Source of the DNA: Halichondria panicea
Taxonomy: Eukaryota; Porifera; Demospongiae; Suberitida; Halichondriidae
Length of the DNA: 64,000 nucleotides
NCBI RefSeq assembly: GCF_963675165.1
Contig: NC_087381.1
Location: 3,906,001-3,970,000, forward strand
Direction: 5' to 3'
Shown here: positions 1 to 11,509 of the stretch, piece after piece
Layout of the letters: each line of letters opens with the position of its first letter
Numbering within the stretch: position 1 is the stretch's first letter
The notes under the pieces: model-generated
Seen by the model: the letters and a program-made list of their open reading frames with translations, nothing else
Told to the model about the DNA's origin: nothing
Databases searched by the model: none
Made by a program: the position numbers and the translations under genes

Positions 1-2990
1 TAGTAGCTGGCTGGATCTAGACTAGACTATAGCTATGCTACATCATGGAGAAGAGATTTCACTGCTTCCATTGCAACCTAAAAATTGGGAAAACACTGTA
101 CTACCAACACAAGAAGAAATACTACACTCCTTCTACAAACACATGGCAGAAAGTGGCACAGGATCAGGAGGCTGACACAGATGAATTTTATTTCCCTAGT
201 GATGAATCTGGTAAGCGTCTGTAAGTAGTGCCAACATTATGTACGTATATGTATTGGCTGGCATGGAATGTTTTATACTCTTGCTGGTGTATGTGCTGGT
301 GTATGTGCTACAGATGTACTGTATTTTATACACATTCCATCAATCTATCTAGAAAACGATGAATATCCTGATGATAATTATGAGCACAACGATGTTGACT
401 CAGCAGATGAGCAGACTGATTTGAGTGATGATAGCGAAAATGTAAGCTAGCCATCGACTTGTATCAATAATACATTTTTAATAACTCCTCTAGGAAATAG
501 AAAATTCAGTAACTGAAGTATGGTTCGATACGGATGATGTTGATGATTCTGTGTCTCAGACTACTACCTTTGAATCGCGAACGAAAAAAACGGTCCGCTT
601 TTATATCATGTTTTTACTATTGTGGCAATCGATGTTCAAGCTGTCCGACTCAGGGATGACTGTTTTGTTTTTGTATTTGTCTATGATACTCTCTTTGGTT
701 CTTGCCCCAGTAAACATTGAAGGTATTCAGGAATTCATTGATATGGTACCTAAGAGTACTTCAGCTGCTAAAAAGCTTATTGGAGAAGTGGGCGATCCGT
801 TCCTGAAGAATGTGAGCTGCCCTCAATGTCACTCCTTGTATTCGTTACACTTGTGCAAGATTGTGAATCCAGATAAAAGTGTTTCAAGTCTACATTGTTC
901 ACACGTTGCATTTCCTAATCATCCGCATAGTCGCCAAAGGCTACCTTGTAACGCTCAATTAATGAAGACCATTAAAACATCAAGTGGTTCCACGTCCCTA
1001 TATCCTAGACAGATGTTTTGTTACCAAAGTATTATAGAGGTGCTTAGAAGTAAGCTAATGACACCTGGATTCTTCGAGAAAACTGAGCTTTGGAGAAAGA
1101 GACGTGTCGAAACATCAACATTGCGTGATGTATATGATGGAAGAGTTTGGAACGAGTTTCTTTGCCCTGGTGGAATACCTTTTTTGTCTGCACCATACAA
1201 TTTTGCTCTAGCTCTAAATGTTGATTAGTTCCAGCCCTTCAAGTATAGCAATTACTCTCTCGGAGCTATATATGTCGGAATACAAAATTTACCTCGACGT
1301 GAGAGGTACTTAAATGAAAATGTTATACTTCTTGGAGTTATGCCTGGACCACATGAACCCAAAAAAGATTGCAATACCTATCTTAAACCCTTTGCAAATG
1401 AACTCCTGGAGCTTTGGAACGGAATTGTTATGAAAAATTGTTCTGGTATGAATATATTTGTAAGAGCGGCTTTAATCTGTGTAACATGCCAGAAAGGTAT
1501 CAGGTTTTGTGGGACATAATGCTCTTCGTGCGTGCTCACGATGCTTAAAAATGTTTCCAACACAACACTTCGGAGAAAAGGCGGACTATACAGGAACTGA
1601 CCGTGAAACTTGGCCTTGTCGCTCTCTAGACACACACAAACATTTTGCTACTATCCACAGAGAAGCAAGAACAAAAGCAGAACAAAAAGCGATCGAAAGG
1701 GAATATGGATGTAGATACTCAGTTCTGCTCGTATTACCATACTTTGACGTCATCAAATACACAGTAGTGGATCCAATGCACAATTTATTGCTTGGGACTG
1801 CCAAGCACATGCTGAATGTTTGGGTGTCAAAGGAACTAGTTAGCAAGGCACACTTTCTGATCATTCAACAGACTGTTGACTCATTCACAGCACCTTCTGA
1901 TGTTGGGCGTATACCCTCGAAAATTGCATCTGGCTTCTCTGGTTTTACTGCCGAACAGTGGCGTAATTGGACATTGATTTATTCTCTGTGTTCTCTCAAG
2001 GGAATTCTTCCTCACAGGGATTATGATTGCTGGTTATTATTTGTTAAGGCTGTTTCTATTCTGTGCCAAAGACAAGTAACAATTACAGAGGTTGAAAGAG
2101 GTGATGCTCTACTAATGGATTTCTGTGAGGTATTTGAATCCCTTTATGGCAAAGAACAGTACACCATCAACCTGCACTTACATGCTCATCTGAAAGAGTG
2201 CATTTTAGATTTTGGTCCTGTTTACTCATTTTGGCTTTTCAGCTACGAAAGGATGAACGGAATCTTAGGATCATTTCATACAAATAGTCACGATATATCT
2301 TTACAGATTATGAGACGATATATGTCTTGCCAGCGTGTTTCAGTTGCTCATTGGCCACCAGACTTCAAGCGTCAATTTGCTCCACTACTTGATAGACATT
2401 TCTTTGAAGAAGGATCACTCAAAGCTCATTCTTTAACACAGGCTCTAAATGACTTTAGTACCAATGACTTAAATGTTATTCCCCCAGTATCAGAAAGTGC
2501 CTGGCAATCGACGGACAAGGAAGAACTGGCATCCCTTTTAACTTTGTTTATTGGTCACGAGGATTACACACTGCTTTTATTATACCAAAAAGCATCTGCA
2601 GTAATTGTTGGGGGGTTTGTGCTTGGATCAGCTTTGAGTCGGCATATTACTAAGTCCCATGTAATGGCTATTCATCCTGACTTTCCTAATGAGCTCTATC
2701 TTGCGAGAATAGATAATTTTTGTCGAGTCAATGTTCACGATAATTTGAATAATAGTAGTCAATCTCACTGGATCGCACGAGTTACTTTTCATGACCCTCA
2801 TGTATGCAAAGTCTGGTTTGGTGGTCCAACACAAGTATGGTGTAGGTCATTAACAACAGGTGCATACTATATCGAACTTTCTTCTATAAAAACTAGAGTA
2901 GCTTACTGTGAACATGAGGTTGATTTTGGGAGTCGTATTGGCAAACAAATTGTTTTAGTTGTATCAGTTTTGTCAGACTACAGTTCGTAG
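1..2990 (+). pseudogene. CACTA/EnSpm-like transposase, multi-exon, two lesions
   Basis: Three exons splice cleanly: 45-210 (ATG at 45, donor gtaagc), 353-441 and 494 onward. Together they encode a short Cys/His-containing N-terminus, an acidic stretch and the start of a transposase. A later block (1509-2990) carries the conserved core VVDPMHNLLLGTAKHM near 1770-1815, followed by a LHLHAHLKECILDFGP block near 2175-2220. That pattern is typical of the large CACTA/Transposase_21-like transposases of animals and fungi. An in-frame TAG at 1226-1228 sits where related copies suggest Trp. The frame is also lost near 1475-1485, because the VSGFVGHNALRACSRCLK segment lies in another frame. The class is established knowledge and the exact family is inferred. 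The element end to the left is outside the window. Confidence 0.72.
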
Positions 2991-3852
2991 TTAATTATAA
3001 TCGTGCACACAACCAACACACAACCAACGCCATCATGAAGTTCAATCCTCATATCCTCCACAAGCTGCTCGCGCTGGTTTTTATCCATGGTTATAACATT
3101 TTTTTCTGTAGAAGCAAACACCTCAGGCAGAAGTAAAGGTTGAGTGACACTTTGTAGTGAATTCGCTAGTAGTTCATCATACTTTTTATGCACTGTACAC
3201 CTGTCGATTTTCTCTTTTTCTTCAGCAATCCTTTTCTTCAGCAATCCGTTTACTTTCCTGCATAAGTTTGTTTTGCAAGAACATGTTCATTCCTTTTTCT
3301 GCTGTTTCTAGTCCTTCAATTTGCTGGCTAAATTCTTCCCTTTTTTTCCATCGTTTACATAAGTTGTTTTCAAAAAGGTTAAGAGAATCACGCTTCTGTG
3401 CTGCCACTATTGCCTTCTTTTTATTTCGGTATCGTTGTCGTCTTCTTTGCTTTGACTTTATAGACCGCTGTCCTCTACAAGGTGACACCTACACGAAAAC
3501 AGTAACATTGTAAATACACTTACTTGATCATCGAAGTTTAATTTTCTTTTGGCCTTGCATTCCTTCTGAATGCTTTGTGGAGGAGTCTGATCAGTGAATG
3601 TATGATCTGTAATATTCAACTTAGTGCCTGCTAAGGATTCAGGGAGAGGAGAGGGCAACAATGAAGGGGACCTCGGCTTTGTTTCCATTAAATACATACT
3701 CTGCATATTAAAATAATTATTAATTATGATAAAATGTAGGCCTACGTATGTCTGCTCACCATCATTTCTGCGTCTTGATGGTCATATCCCTTGCTCATCA
3801 AAATATTAAAGCAGTGATCAGATGATCCTGGGTCTTTAGATGGGCTGCTCAT
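2978..3852 (-). CDS. Transposon accessory protein, basic coiled coil, 3 exons
   Basis: On the minus strand an ATG at 3852 opens exon 1 (3852-3760, donor gtgagc). Exon 2 is 3700-3524 (acceptor tgcag, donor gtaagt) and exon 3 runs from 3488. All junctions are phase 0 and the frame stays open across them. Exon 3 encodes a Lys/Arg-rich start (KSKQRRRQRYRNKKK) and then a Glu/Lys/Gln-rich helical stretch, so a nucleic-acid-binding coiled-coil protein is plausible. Near the end an exact 16-bp tandem duplication (3216-3247) shifts the frame; without it the protein would continue to about 2978. The gene converges on the transposase at 45-2990, with their 3' ends overlapping by about 13 bp, so it looks like the second gene of the same element. 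No known family recognised. Confidence 0.5.
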
Positions 3853-4132
3853 GATCTGAAGTAGCAAAATACAAATCTTGATGCGCTTTAATTCATATCT
3901 GTTCACATGCGACCTCTGACCCCAGATGGAGATTTGATGGCAACCAGTATTTAGTGGAATCCCAGTTCAGTACAGTAGCCCACATGCATACGGTAAGTGT
4001 GTCTAATATCTAGATAAGTATATCTGATATAAGTATACCTGATATACAAAGCGTTTGCCTTCGCATATCATATTATTGAGCCCTCTGTTAAAATAGTTAG
4101 CTAGCTAGCTGTTGTTGTACTAGTAGGGTTGT

Positions 4133-4650
4133 TGTACTAGTAGGCAGGAATGTGTGTGTTGTGTTTGAGTGTTTCCTGACCGGCGATCTTGTAGGCAGGA
4201 ATGTGTGTGTTGTGTGTTGTGTTTGAGTGTTTCCTGACCGGCGATCTTGCCTCACGGCGGTCTTGTAGGCAGGAATGTGTGTGTTGTGTTTGAGTGTTTC
4301 CTGACCGGCGATCTTGCCTCACGGCGGTCTTGTAGGCAGGAATGTGTGTGTTGTGTTTGAGTGTTTCCTGACCGGCGATCTTGCCTCACGGCGGTCTTGT
4401 AGGCAGGAATGTGTGTGTTGTGTTTGAGTGTTTCCTGACCGGCGATCTTGCCTCACGGCGGTCTTGTAGGCAGGAATGTGTGTGTTGTGTTTGAGTGTTT
4501 CCTGACCGGCGATCTTGCCTCACGGCGGTCTTGTAGGCAGGAATGTGTGTGTTGTGTTTGAGTGTTTCCTGACCGGCGATCTTGCCTCACGGCGGTCTTG
4601 TAGGCAGGAATGTGTGTGTGTGTGTTGTGTGTGTTGTGTTGAGATCAGGA
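4133..4650. repeat. 67-bp minisatellite, about 8 copies
   Basis: A head-to-tail array with period 67 bp begins with variants at 4133 and 4189 and is regular from 4264 (next starts 4331, 4398, 4465, 4532, 4599). Each unit has a GT-rich part (gcaggaatgtgtgtgttgtg) and a GC-rich part (cctgaccggcgatcttgcc). The first two units lack the ctcacggcggt part or carry extra GTGTT. Since 67 is not a multiple of 3, the open frames through it are not meaningful. Confidence 0.95.
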
Positions 4651-4979
4651 ATAGTTTGCTTATAATAGTTGTGGTTGATTATTTTACATGTATACGCTAA
4701 ACTTATAATTATATTATGCTTATTCATTTCGTGTAGGAACCGTGCAAGAACTTTGAATTGAGCTCAAGAACTGTGGCTATAATACTGCATGCTGAGTCTA
4801 CAGATCATTGTAAACTTTAGATGTCAATTGTAAACTTCATATGTCATTGTAAACTATGTGTAGATTTGAAGTATCCAGCTCTTCAAGTGTTCAGTGCAGA
4901 ACACTCCACATATCAGACAAGGCTTTGTACACTACATAGTGCTATGCCCCATTTACAAAATTGTACACTACTGTACACT
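4651..4979. other. Intergenic, no gene seen
   Basis: AT-rich sequence with short local repeats (three copies of a cattgtaaac-like motif near 4805-4850, and paired gtacactac motifs near 4928-4980). No supported gene. Confidence 0.6.
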
Positions 4980-5202
4980 AGGACATCTGACCCTGTGTGA
5001 CAGAGGAGAGGGTACACCTGAGGGAGTCTGCAGAGGAGGAGGCTGCTGCTGTGAGGGAGCAGCAAATTTAAGAGAATGTGGACTGCGAGCAAATTACTAT
5101 GTATCATGATGAATGTTGTAATAAAGATTATGAGATCGCTACGCTGCGGAGCGTGTCACGACGAACACGACGAGCCCTCGCCCGGTAGCAGCCAGAGATG
5201 TA

Positions 5203-6210
5203 GTGCCCCGCACGAGCCCTCGCCCGGTAACGGTAGTTGTAGTACCAGACCGCCCGGTAGCAGCCAGATTCATAGGGGATACTGTTAGTGGTGATAGGAG
5301 GGGGAAGGCCCCTGCTGGGAACCCAGACGTGCGGTTCGAGGATTGGTTGCCAACACTGAAGAGGGCTTCCAAATGGAATAGGTGGTCTGAGGAGGAGTCT
5401 CTCCTGCAATTAGCTGGCCACCTACGAGGTAAAGCCCTGCAGGAATGGAACCTGTTGAGTGCAGTGGAGGCCATACGTCGTAGGATAGATCCCCACAATA
5501 GAGTGATAGCAGCGACGGACTTCAGGCATGCTTCACAAGCCGAAGGAGCTGATTACATCAGGCGGCTGTTTCAACTGGCTTATGGGGGTGACAGATGTGA
5601 GACAAGAGACACAATGTTACATGGTCAACTGCATGGAGGGCTGCGGTATGATGTGGTCAAGAGCCCAGTCGTACCAAGAGCTTTGTTTAGCTGCCAGACA
5701 GGAGGAGAAGAGGGTGGCCGAGTTAAGGCGTAGACAACTCTATACCAGTAGTACTCACACCTCCATCAACAAAGACCCAGGGAGGTTTTCAACAATCTAC
5801 CCAAAAGAACCTATCAGTCGGAGATGTTATCTATGTGACTCCCCTGATCATTTAGCTAGGCAGTGTAAGGCACGGAAGACAAGAGTCGAGGTATTTCCAA
5901 CCAACCAAACCTGCTGGTACCTCCGCTCAGAGCAGAACGATGCCATGATTACAGAGGAAGCAGAAGATCCTAGACAATACTTGTACTCATCTGATGAGGA
6001 TGGACAAGTAGGGCAGATAAGAGTGGAAGACAGGGGTGGCAAATTCCGAGCAGTTCCAGTACAAGTCCCAGCAAAGGGAGTGATCGACACTGGTGCCGAT
6101 ATTAATATCATTGGGGCAGATTTGTTTAGGCAGGTTGCTACTGTCAACCGGTTGCGAAAGCGGGAGCTTAAAAACCCTGATAAGATACCCCATACCCCAT
6201 ACGTATGATC
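5203..6210 (+). pseudogene. Ty3/gypsy gag and protease
   Basis: The gag part includes RFEDWLPTLKRASKW and LAGHLRGKALQEWN (about 5330-5450), also found in the inverted copy near 51900-51800. A frameshift near 5530-5730 moves the frame. A CCHC zinc knuckle, CYLCDSPDHLARQC, lies at 5825-5866. The aspartic protease active-site motif VIDTGADINIIG starts at 6080. Gag packages the element RNA and the protease would cleave the polyprotein. The frame ends at a stop near 6206. Confidence 0.85.
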
Positions 6211-6264
6211 AACGCCCATTTAAGCTCCATGGCAAGATCATGTTAGACATTACCTTTTTAGACA

Positions 6265-7500
6265 GTGTATGTGAAGATGGACTCACCAGAACAACTTCTC
6301 CTTTCTGAGGGGGTTTGTCGCCAACTTGGCATCGTGTCCTACCACCCTAGTTTGGGAATAGAGCCTGTCAAAGAGATGCAGCAGCAGCAGCAGGTAGTGA
6401 AGGTACGCCTAGTGGGAGCCGTACGTGTGCTGCCGTTATCTAGCTCAGTAGTGCAGCTGGCGGTAGAGAGGGGAGAGCAACTAGACAGACCAGTGCCTAC
6501 TCAAGATTTCACTGGAGCTGGCCTGCGATTCTGTGAAACACTGGTCAGTAGAATGGATGGATTGGCACAGGTGGTAGTCTACTGGATTCACGCAGTGCCT
6601 GAGTGAGGGAATTTGCATGGGATCTGCCACTGCAAGCCATGAGTTAGAGGTCAGGGTGGTAAGTACTGACGATGAGGATACTCGTCGGCTCTTCAAAGAA
6701 GAAGCAGCTAGTTTGACTTGGCAAGAGAGGGATCTGCTGAACGGACTACTATTTCAGTACCACGAAGCTTTTGCACTCAATGACGACGAGACAGGACTAG
6801 TAATGCTAGAAATAGACACGAGCAATGCGTGTCCCAAACAGCAAGCGCCGCGACGAGCACCCTTTGCGTTGCGCCAAGAAATAGCGAAGCAATTTAGACC
6901 ATCCTCTAGTGATTCCCTATTGTTCTAGTCAAAAAGAAAGATGGTTCATTGAGGTTCTGTGTTGATTACAGGGAGCTCAACTCAGTCACCAAATCTGACT
7001 TGTTTCCCTTACCACGAATCGACGACCTATTGATCAGCTGGGGAAATCCAGATTCTTCTCCACACTGGACCTTGCCTCCGGTTACTGGCAGGTACAGGTC
7101 CACCCAAACTCCATGGAAAAGACAGCTTTTATCACCCATCAGGGGCTGTATGAGTTTATGGTAATGCCCTTTGGCCTCAAGAATGCGCCAGCTGTCTTTC
7201 AGAGGCTAATGCAGCAGGTTCTCCGCGGGGACGATGGAGTCCCTTTTGTCTCTGTGTATTTGGACGACATTCTTGTTTTCTCTTGAACCTTTGACGACCA
7301 CGTACGCCATCTACAGTTGGTCATAGAACGGTTGCAGAGTGCTGGACTGAAACTTAAACCTTGCCAGACAGTCGAGTACCTTGGACACTTGATCACTCCA
7401 GAAGGAAACCCACAGCGCGTGTCTGCTGTCAAGGAATTCCCAAGACCTAAATACGAAGTGCGCCAGTTTTTGGGACTCACATCCTACTATGTTTGTTAAG
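6265..7500 (+). pseudogene. Ty3/gypsy reverse transcriptase
   Basis: Segments in different frames show [21 protein letters not shown] (from about 6950), a palm-domain block ending in MPFGLKNAPA near 7165-7195, and the catalytic YLDD box at 7257-7268. An in-frame TGA follows at 7284. The thumb-side block YLGHLITPEGNPQRV with FLGLTSYY follows at about 7375-7495. The run 6265-6606, which continues from the protease, contains a CAG repeat encoding glutamines. Frameshifts near 6610, 6925 and 7055 and the stop show it is not functional. Confidence 0.85.
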
Positions 7501-8098
7501 AGCTTTGCGCGAACTGCACAGCGCGCTGACACGAAAGTCGGAAAACTGCGAAACTGCTTTTTTGAAACAATTTTTACTTCCTGCGCCAATTTTATGTTAC
7601 CCAAATTTTGAAAAACCTTTTAGACTTGAGACAGACGCTAGCATTAAAGGCCTGGGAACGGTCCTCTCTCAAGAACAACTTGACGGAAAGTACCACCCCG
7701 TGGCATCAGAGCCCTCTCACCACAGGAGAGGAACTATTCGATAACAGAACTAGAAACCCTAGCAGTAGTGTGGTCAGTAAGCCACTTCAAGGCTTACTTC
7801 TATGGACATGAAGTTACGGTGTACAGCGACCACTCTGCGGTCAAAGCTGTGTTGGAGACCCCCAACCCATCTGGCAAGCATGCCAGATGGTGGATGAAGG
7901 TGTTTGGCAGTGGGATCAAGACCATCAACATTGTGTACCGGGCTGGTATGGAGAATGCAAATGCTGATGCACTCTCACGGAATCCTACTGGACCCACACC
8001 CCCTGTTGCCGAGTTTGAGCAAGTGCAGGTAGCCTCGGTACAAGCAACCATACCCCAATTATTACAAGCTAGCTGTCTCCCAAACTTTGCAACCTACT
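7493..8098 (+). pseudogene. Ty3/gypsy RNase H
   Basis: FRLETDASIKGLGTVLSQ (about 7617-7670) is the RNase H1 start with its catalytic Asp. After a frameshift near 7735 the block VTVYSDHSAVKAVLETP and the terminal ENANADALSR follow in the frame 7768-8098. The tether between RT and RNase H is partly lost near 7500. Confidence 0.82.
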
Positions 8099-8160
8099 GA
8101 CACGTCTGTTCAGTCTGATTTTGCTCGTGAGCAGCGTAAAGACTTTTAATTGATGACAAA

Positions 8161-8892
8161 TTGCCAAATGATGAGCAGAAAGCTCACCGAATTGCAGCGC
8201 AGGCTTTACAATTTTCAGATATTTTATTTTTTGTTGATACTAAGAATGGTGGACAGAAGAGATGTGCTGTACCCAAACACTTGTGTGATCAAGTAATGAC
8301 GGAGAACCACAGTAGTCCAATGGCCGGGCATTTTGCTGGAGGAAAATTATACAAGTCCTTGTGCCGTCACTGGTGGTGGCCCCGTATGTACAGCGATGTG
8401 GTTGTATTTTGTAGATCATGTCCAGTGTTTAATTGTCAACAGCCATGGACGAGTAAACAAGCCACCTTTACACCCTATACCTGTCCAAAGACCATTTCAA
8501 ATATTCGGGGTGGATATTATGGATCCCAGCAAGCACGTGGTCGTATTTCAAGATTTCTTAACGAAATGGCCTCAGGTTTTCCCTGTGAAAGACCAGAAGG
8601 CAATTACACTGGCAGGTAATCCCTACTTTCGGAGCTTTATTGTCTGATCGTGGAACTCTCTCATCTGATGCTGGACTTGTGTAAGTTGATGGGCATTTGA
8701 TGGGCATTAAAAAGTTGAACACAACTGCCCGCAATGTGACGGGATGGTAGAAAGATTCAACAGAACCCTAAAGACTATCCTAAGAAAACATGCCGCGACG
8801 TTTGGAGATCAGTGGGACATATATTTGTATGGTGTCCTGTATGCTTACCGGATCAGAATGTTGAGCAAGTTGGACAAGCAGCCACTGGAATG
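8161..8892 (+). pseudogene. Ty3/gypsy integrase, truncated
   Basis: An HHCC-like zinc domain is visible (ENHSSPMAGHFAGGKLY, then CRSCPVFNCQQ). The core follows in another frame (FGVDIMDPSKHVVVFQDFLTKW, first catalytic Asp). The stretch with the second Asp is mostly deleted near 8625-8720. The third acidic residue is in MVERFNRTLKTIL at 8744-8785. The C-terminal part is absent and sequence near 8890 passes into a different gene. Confidence 0.82.
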
Positions 8893-8894
8893 TT

Positions 8895-9810
8895 TTGGCT
8901 GGTTTGATTATGATAATTGGTTTTGTTGCTTCACACTCTGACATTGAAGTTGAAGGAATCGATTGGGTGGAACCAGTACTGGTGTGGGTGGCTATTTGTA
9001 TGCCGACTGGTTCAGGAAAGTCCACGTTGTGCAAATTCCTGGTCAGAAGAGCTCGTACTCAGTGTGCTGGAAATGATGGACACTTTTGGCTTTCCGATGA
9101 CCAGTCATTCGAGAAGCTAGGCGAAATGATCGCAGAAAACCACGGAAAATTGCTGGGACGAACTGTCGATGTTCTTGGCACAGGTTAATGTATGCCGAGG
9201 AAGTTAATGTATGCCGAGGACGCAGCGTGACTGATTCACAGCAAGTCAGCACACAGCAAGTCAGCACATTCCTTCAATTGTATGGAGGTAAGTTTATTCT
9301 GATTAAATACTGAAGGTGTTAGTTTATAGTCTTTTCTGTTTCATGGCCTTATTTAGTCATTCTGTAAACTACGTTACGTATAGAAGCTAGGGCCCAGAGT
9401 TCAATTTAACTTGAGATATCTCATACCTTTATGTTCTTTTATTCACAGTTTCAGGTGATGCAAACTTCACAATGGTTGGAGGTTTCACGCAGCCTGCTGT
9501 TGCGAGAGGCGAGAGGCCTTATAGAGAACACTTCAAATGGGCGCTTCATGTGGCTTGTACCGAGTGCCACCCCCATACCATTTGATGATCTTCAACGAAT
9601 TGACACAGATTTCACTGCATCAATTGGTGAGAGCTCAAGAGTATAGCAACTAAGGTGACAATTAAAAAGTAAGTGATCATATGCAGTTTCGTATTGTCTT
9701 ATACAGTTAGCCTAATGTCCATGGTATGGAAGAGTAACGGATCAGTGAGAAAGTGGAAATTACTTCGCCTGATGAGGTTGAAAGCCGCATTGGATGTATG
9801 CATCACAGGT
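8895..9810 (+). pseudogene. P-loop gene fragment, DUF3987-like
   Basis: Exon 1 (to about 9287, donor gtaagt) encodes WVEPVLVWVAICMPTGSGKS with a Walker A motif (GSGKST), then WLSDDQSFEKLGEMIAENHG. Exon 2 (9449-9631) joins in phase 1 and gives VSGDANFTMVGGFTQPAVAR. Its continuation, with PSATPIPFDDLQRIDTDFTAS, is in another frame because of an exact 7-bp duplication (9502-9515). Two more tandem duplications lie in exon 1 (9185-9222 and 9237-9266, the second in frame). A third exon around 9703-9810 is possible. From memory the arrangement resembles DUF3987-type primase/helicase-associated proteins of cnidarians and sponges; that assignment is inference. The N-terminus is cut off by gypsy element 1. 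Confidence 0.55.
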
Positions 9811-10599
9811 ACGTCTATGGCTTACTCCGGCTTACTCTATGGCTTACTCCAAGAGTTCATAATGAACTCTTGCTTACATCTATTGCTTTACATCTATTGC
9901 TTGCTCTAAATGGCAGCAAGGACATGTTGTTTTGGAAATTGACACAAACATCTGCACACACAGTACGGCACACCTTCAGCTCAACCACACCTTCAGCTCA
10001 ACCAAACATCGTGTGGAGATACGACTGTTTCTTGGGAGCTATTAGTGTGCTTCTTTGGCCTCCCACCAACATTGGGAGTGCTTCGCCATTGGGAGTGCTT
10101 CGCACACAGAGCAATTGCTGTCGCTGTGGGCTAGCCATTGTGCAATCACGGTTGTATTCTTTCCCACACTGAGCCTTCTTGTGTGTATGATAAATAATAG
10201 TATGATTTTGGATGAGTTGCCGGTTGCCTCTGAATCATTTCGAACTCAAGGAGATCATCCAAGCTAGAAAATGTCCGACTTTGAGGGCCTTAGATCAAAA
10301 GGTTGATGTTAAAGGTTGATGTAAATGTTGTCATTATGTTGTTTTGTTTAATACATGGTGGAAAATGTTTTACTGTACAATTATTTTTACTGTACAATTA
10401 TTCGTACTGTACAATTATTCGTTAATTTTGTGTCATGTTTAGGACTAATTATATCATGTTGGTAATTACCTGTTGCTGTGCAAACAGCTAGTATGACAGT
10501 TGCTCTGCACTGCTGTAGGTTACACTTAGAAGACAACTATCTGGTGGTCAGTACGTGTGTTGCCACTTACAACCTTACAACCTTGTAGTTTTTCATCAA
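9811..10599. other. Low-information region with many tandem duplications
   Basis: No gene could be supported. Head-to-tail duplications are dense: cttactc repeats at 9828-9850, an acatctattgcttt pair near 9876-9902, an accttcagctcaacc pair near 9972-10005, and a cattgggagtgcttcgc pair near 10072-10105. From 10370 the motif tactgtacaattatt occurs three times. Confidence 0.6.
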
Positions 10600-10603
10600 T
10601 TAA

Positions 10604-11509
10604 CCCTTTCCCGGCTTTAATTAAAAAAACAAAATACAGAATAAATACACATTTTTCTTTAAAAATACATATCTCATGAACAATGCATTGTTATCACTTG
10701 CAACTATTTCCTACAGGTAGCCCAGATCCTGGGGGTACCATGACTGGGGGGTACCATGACATCATCATCATTACCTAGCAACTGACCACCCCCCACTAAT
10801 TAACGATTTTTTACACATTTCACAATTATGAACATAAACAATATTGTATGAAGGCATGAAGTAAGGCATGAAGTAACTAAAGACACTAAGTAAGTGTTCT
10901 CACGGTAACATGGTTCAATCAGGATCAGCAGAAACTTCTCTGCGAGGTCGTATCGGCAGACGCTCTTTTCCCGGGAAATGTTTTCTTCACCTACACACAG
11001 GTTTACAAGTTCAATGGTGTTACAAGTTCAATGGTGGCCCACTTGTGTACTAACTAGACTAAGCATACCATACTGAAGCTATCATACTGAAGCTATCCAG
11101 ACTACATAATTATGATTCTCCATACTTACTTACAAGGTCCAGGACTTTGGTTCATGCTCAGGAGCTTCTTCCTCCGGCTCTTCAGCCTCTATATTTATAG
11201 CTTGACCTCTGAAAAGTAGATCTCAGTCACTGTCCTCTTACTCAACAAGGCCATAAGCATCACTGTCTAGTTGCCCTAGAACCTGTACTACAAAGATCTT
11301 GTAGCCTTATCAAACGGTCACTTTTCTCGACAGTACTGCATGAAGCGTTTAAAGATATTAAAGATACCACGTGAAAGAGCAGCCCAATGCGCATGTGCTG
11401 GTACCTACAATGTGCTGGTACCTACAGCGTGCGCATAGCTCCAACACAGCGCCCACAACGATTTTTTGAAAATTATCACTACCGTATGACGGCTAAAGCC
11501 GGGAAAGGG
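10604..11509. mobile_element. piggyBac-type MITE, complete, TTAA flanks
   Basis: The element begins CCCTTTCCCGGCTTTA just after TTAA (10600-10603) and ends with the exact inverted 16-bp sequence just before TTAA (11510-11513). TTAA target duplication and CCC termini are the signature of piggyBac transposons. Its 906 bp hold no transposase, so it is a non-autonomous element. A partial inverted copy is at 52965-53183. Compared with that copy, this one carries two extra tandem duplications (10744-10759 and 10863-10874). Confidence 0.88.

Larger units (their letters stand above)
4980..8892 (+). mobile_element. Ty3/gypsy retrotransposon 1, degraded, order gag-PR-RT-RH-IN
   Basis: Gag, zinc knuckle, aspartic protease, reverse transcriptase, RNase H and integrase segments follow one another on the plus strand in the usual Ty3/gypsy order, each in a broken frame. 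No LTR pair could be found. The 5' limit is approximate (charged coding-like sequence begins near 4985) and the 3' end is cut inside the integrase near 8890, where an unrelated P-loop gene fragment starts. A second, inverted copy of the gag-PR part lies at 50918-52860. Confidence 0.85.

Noticed and set aside
4137-4700. Open frames through the 67-bp minisatellite
   Set aside because: The period is not a multiple of three and the peptides are repeat artefacts.
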